A program made the translations under genes and the position numbers. A DNA stretch of 6,605 nt from Treponema sp. (GTDB taxonomy: Bacteria; Spirochaetota; Spirochaetia; Treponematales; Treponemataceae), in the NCBI GenBank assembly GCA_004554075.1, contig SFOB01000163.1, positions 1 to 6,605 of the forward strand, written 5' to 3'. This document shows positions 4,053-6,605 of this stretch, one piece after another. Each line of letters begins with the position of its first letter. The stretch's first letter is position 1. A model generated the notes under the pieces. The model saw only the letters and a list, made by a program, of their open reading frames with translations, did not search any database and was not told the DNA's origin.

Positions 4053-6554
4053 TTATGCTACCTTATACAATTCGTTCTCAAGTTCTTTTATTGCCTGTCG
4101 GTATTTGTCATTTCCACCGAACAAAGCCGCAATACGAGCAGGCTTTCCATATTTAGTAAATGGATTCTGTTTTAGAATCTCTGTTGATTCAATATCATAA
4201 ATGCCAAGTTCGGCATATTTATCCAAAAGTGCATTTATAACTTCGCGGGCAGCTTCTCCGTACTTTCCAAAGATGTCACGTTTCTTTACATTTTCTGCAC
4301 GTTCTCTTCTTGTGAGAGGCTTTTGATTAAATGCAATATGACAGATAAAATCAAAGTCATCTACATCTGTCATGTTCTGATCTTTCTTAATCAGCTCAAG
4401 ATCAATTCCTTTTTCTTTTAGCATATTACGGATGATTTCTTTTTTCTGTTCACCGTTCCAGGTCTGAATAAAGTTTTCCAATGTCTGGTAAGTTCCAAGA
4501 ATACTTTCTTTTGTATAATCTTCAATAGATTCCTGCTTCAAGAGTTTTCCATCTGTATCATATATAGAAACTAAACGCTGAAGAACATCGACTCTTATTT
4601 GTCCTTTTCCAATAATTGGTTTTGGATTAGGTGTAGGAGGATCTACATTATCAGGGCCATCTCCATCATCATCTGAATCATCTGTTGGGTCTTTTGGTTC
4701 AGGAGGGATTTTAGGTTCTGGTTTCGGATCAAAATCTTCATCCTGTTCAATTTCGCCATCCCAGTCAGGGTCTGCAAATAATCGGCTTACTCTGCGGAAG
4801 TCCATAATTGTAAAATGAGTTTTTCCATCATCATAGCGAAGTCGTGTACCGCGGCCGATAATCTGCTTGAACTCAGTCATTGAGTTAATAAGTTCATCAA
4901 TGACAATAAGCTTTACCATTTTACAGTCACTACCGGTAGAAAGAAGTTTTGAAGTTGTTGCAATTACCGGGTAAGGCTGTGAGACAGAAATAAAATAATC
5001 AAGTTTATCTTTTCCGTATTTATCGCTTCCTGTAATGCGGACAACATACTGTTCCTTTACATTTCCCTGATTATCTTTCAGAACCATGTCAGTATTTAAA
5101 TTGTTTAATGCAACACGCATTCTATCTGCGGCATCTTCTGTAGGACAGAATACAATCGTTTTAGACATACGGTCTGTTTCTTTCAGGTACTTTGTAATTT
5201 CAGCTGCAACTTCATCAATTCTATCTTGAATAATGATATTGTAGTCATAGTCAGAAAGATTATATTCACGGTCTTCAATTTCGTTACCATGAATATCTTT
5301 CTGCCCTTTTCTTGGCCGCCAGCCGTCATCAATATTTGTATGGACATTTATAACTTTGAACGGAGCAAGGAATCCATCTTCAATTCCCTGTTTTAAACTG
5401 TATGAATAAACAGGCTCTCCAAAATAATCGATGTTAGAAACATATTTTGTTTCTTTTGGAGTGGCGGTCATGCCGATTTGGGTAGCGCCGTTAAAGTAGT
5501 CAAGGATTTTACGCCAGCGTGAGTCAGCTTTTGCGGAACCGCGGTGACACTCATCAACAATAATCAAATCAAAGAAATCAGGTGTAAAGAATTCCTTATA
5601 TTTTGAAAGTTCAAGCTCAATTTCTTCTTCTGTTTCTTCATCGTCTTCTCCATGACGCTTTGCGGAATCTAGCTGTTGGTAAAGGGCAAAGTAAACCTGA
5701 TAAGCGGAGATTTTTGACTTGTCTTCTTTCTGAAAATTGATTTTGTGAATTACTTTATCAAGTGGCTTAAAGTCCTGCTGAATAGACTGATCCACAAGAT
5801 TATTTCTGTCTGCAAGATAAAGAACTTTCTTTTTAGTTCCAGATTCAATCAAACGCCATACAATCTGAAAAGCTGTATATGTTTTTCCAGTTCCTGTTGC
5901 CATTGCAATGAGTATACGAGCCTGATGTTTTGCAATTGCTTCAAGAGTTCTGTTTACTGCATTACGCTGATAATAACGTGGCGGATAACAGTCTGCTCCA
6001 GAATAGAAAGGTGTGTTCATCAGTTTCTCTTCAAAACAAAGAGGAACATCATATGCAGCTGATTTTCCGTCAATGTAATATCGTTCACGGTTTTCAACTT
6101 CTATTATTTTTTGAGCATCAACACCTTTCCATCGTGTATATAATTCATCTGCTGTCGGAAATTCAGATAAAGGGAATTCTTTTTCAAGACCGGTAGTAAA
6201 ATCATGTTCAAAAAAACTGTCACCATTAGAAGTATAAACAAAAGGAACATTCATCATAATTCCATAAGTAATTGCCTGTTGCATTCCAAATGAAGATGAA
6301 TGATTATTGTCTTTTGCCTCAACAATTGCTAAAGGGGTTCCTTTGTTATACCAGAGAACATAGTCACAACGTTTACCTTTATCGCGGCTGGGGATGTTAC
6401 CTTTGATATGAACTTTACCGTCTGTAAACTTGTTGGCAGGAGAAGTTTCCATAGTGATCTTTTTGACATCCCACTTTGCAGTCAAAGCTGGTGTAATATA
6501 TTGGAGTTTTATATCTTCTTCTGTCATGTCTTTTATGTCAAAAATATCACTCAT
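4053..6554 (-). CDS. hsdR: Type I restriction endonuclease subunit HsdR (EcoEI/EcoAI-like)
   Basis: HsdR is the ATP-driven DNA translocase and nuclease of type I systems; it cuts unmethylated DNA only when joined to the M-S complex. The 833-residue frame is uninterrupted and of normal length for the EcoEI-like (type IB) group. The start at 6554 has GGAG a few bases upstream. The N-terminal nuclease domain shows D64, E79-A-K81 and the Q93xxxY97 motif. The SF2 helicase part shows Walker A ATGTGKT (219-225), DECH (334-337), TAT (363-365), a TSKLLSTGSD segment (534-543) and QIIGRGTRLR (564-573). A 45-residue acidic, proline-rich linker (about 601-647) leads to the EcoEI-type C-terminal domain that docks with the methyltransferase. 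All key residues are present, so the protein looks competent, but its partner hsdM is broken in this sequence. It is the first gene of the R-S-M set and lies 3 bp after an upstream gene. Confidence 0.95.
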   Translation of the reverse strand: MSDIFDIKDMTEEDIKLQYITPALTAKWDVKKITMETSPANKFTDGKVHIKGNIPSRDKGKRCDYVLWYNKGTPLAIVEAKDNNHSSSFGMQQAITYGIMMNVPFVYTSNGDSFFEHDFTTGLEKEFPLSEFPTADELYTRWKGVDAQKIIEVENRERYYIDGKSAAYDVPLCFEEKLMNTPFYSGADCYPPRYYQRNAVNRTLEAIAKHQARILIAMATGTGKTYTAFQIVWRLIESGTKKKVLYLADRNNLVDQSIQQDFKPLDKVIHKINFQKEDKSKISAYQVYFALYQQLDSAKRHGEDDEETEEEIELELSKYKEFFTPDFFDLIIVDECHRGSAKADSRWRKILDYFNGATQIGMTATPKETKYVSNIDYFGEPVYSYSLKQGIEDGFLAPFKVINVHTNIDDGWRPRKGQKDIHGNEIEDREYNLSDYDYNIIIQDRIDEVAAEITKYLKETDRMSKTIVFCPTEDAADRMRVALNNLNTDMVLKDNQGNVKEQYVVRITGSDKYGKDKLDYFISVSQPYPVIATTSKLLSTGSDCKMVKLIVIDELINSMTEFKQIIGRGTRLRYDDGKTHFTIMDFRRVSRLFADPDWDGEIEQDEDFDPKPEPKIPPEPKDPTDDSDDDGDGPDNVDPPTPNPKPIIGKGQIRVDVLQRLVSIYDTDGKLLKQESIEDYTKESILGTYQTLENFIQTWNGEQKKEIIRNMLKEKGIDLELIKKDQNMTDVDDFDFICHIAFNQKPLTRRERAENVKKRDIFGKYGEAAREVINALLDKYAELGIYDIESTEILKQNPFTKYGKPARIAALFGGNDKYRQAIKELENELYKVA

Positions 6555-6557
6555 TTT

Positions 6558-6605
6558 TCACTCTCCATCACCCGCATTCACTTCCATAATATCCCCAATC
6601 TCGCA
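6558..6605 (-). CDS. 3' end of an upstream gene, probably a Cro/C1-type HTH regulator
   Basis: The last 15 codons and a TGA stop of a gene entering from the right edge, ending 3 bp before hsdR. The visible tail is CEIGDIMEVNAGDGE. Small helix-turn-helix regulators of the Cro/C1 (XRE, HTH_26) type often end in 'C-x-I-x-D-I-M-E-V', and such regulators commonly precede restriction operons. With so little sequence the family is a guess, but the frame, stop and spacing support a real gene that is co-transcribed with hsdR. The operon promoter would then lie outside the window. Confidence 0.5.
   Translation of the reverse strand, partial: CEIGDIMEVNAGDGE

Noticed and set aside
3841..4200. Plus-strand open frame of 119 codons opposite hsdS and hsdR
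   Set aside because: It is antisense to well-supported genes and its composition is that expected of a mirror frame.

Overview
The window is a densely packed, single-direction accessory island. Every gene I can support lies on the minus strand. It is dominated by a type I restriction-modification operon in the order hsdR (4053-6554), hsdS (3249-4052), hsdM (1732-3191), followed at once by a KilA-N domain gene. The DNA is AT-rich, with GC-richer hairpins scattered through it. Gene content and style suggest a host-associated anaerobe; a spirochaete such as Treponema is my best guess, but nothing in the window proves the taxon.

Right to left, in the direction of transcription: (1) 6558-6605 holds the last 15 codons of an upstream gene, whose ending looks like a small Cro/C1-type helix-turn-helix regulator, 3 bp before hsdR. 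(2) hsdR is a complete 833-residue translocase/nuclease of the EcoEI/EcoAI (type IB) kind. (3) hsdS follows with no gap. It encodes one target-recognition domain and stops at residue 267, about half the usual length. (4) hsdM carries an internal out-of-frame deletion that splits it into an N-terminal piece and a methyltransferase piece. (5) A KilA-N gene begins 9 bp after hsdM, is cut off after about 114 family-like residues, and runs out of frame into what looks like the C-terminal end of a Fic-type protein (987-1442). (6) After a 153-bp gap with a strong hairpin, a 64-residue protein and a roughly 184-residue protein resembling phage 'polyvalent protein' nuclease-like domains overlap at 639-655. 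(7) 1-100 contains two inverted repeats and no gene.

Taken together this looks like a decaying defence island. HsdR is intact, but HsdM is broken, HsdS is half-length, and the downstream accessory genes are fused remnants. If the hsdM lesion is real, HsdR should be inert, because it acts only as part of an R-M-S complex.

The most unusual signal is a small structured repeat found three times. Each copy is the 12-base box GTCACACGGATT, one base, an 8-base stem, the loop TAAC and a complementary 8-base stem. The stem sequence differs between copies while pairing is kept. Two copies face each other inside the hsdS reading frame and are translated. The third lies at the truncated end of hsdS, just before the hsdM ribosome-binding site. 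This behaves like a dispersed palindromic element that has inserted into a coding sequence and may be linked to the loss of the second half of hsdS.
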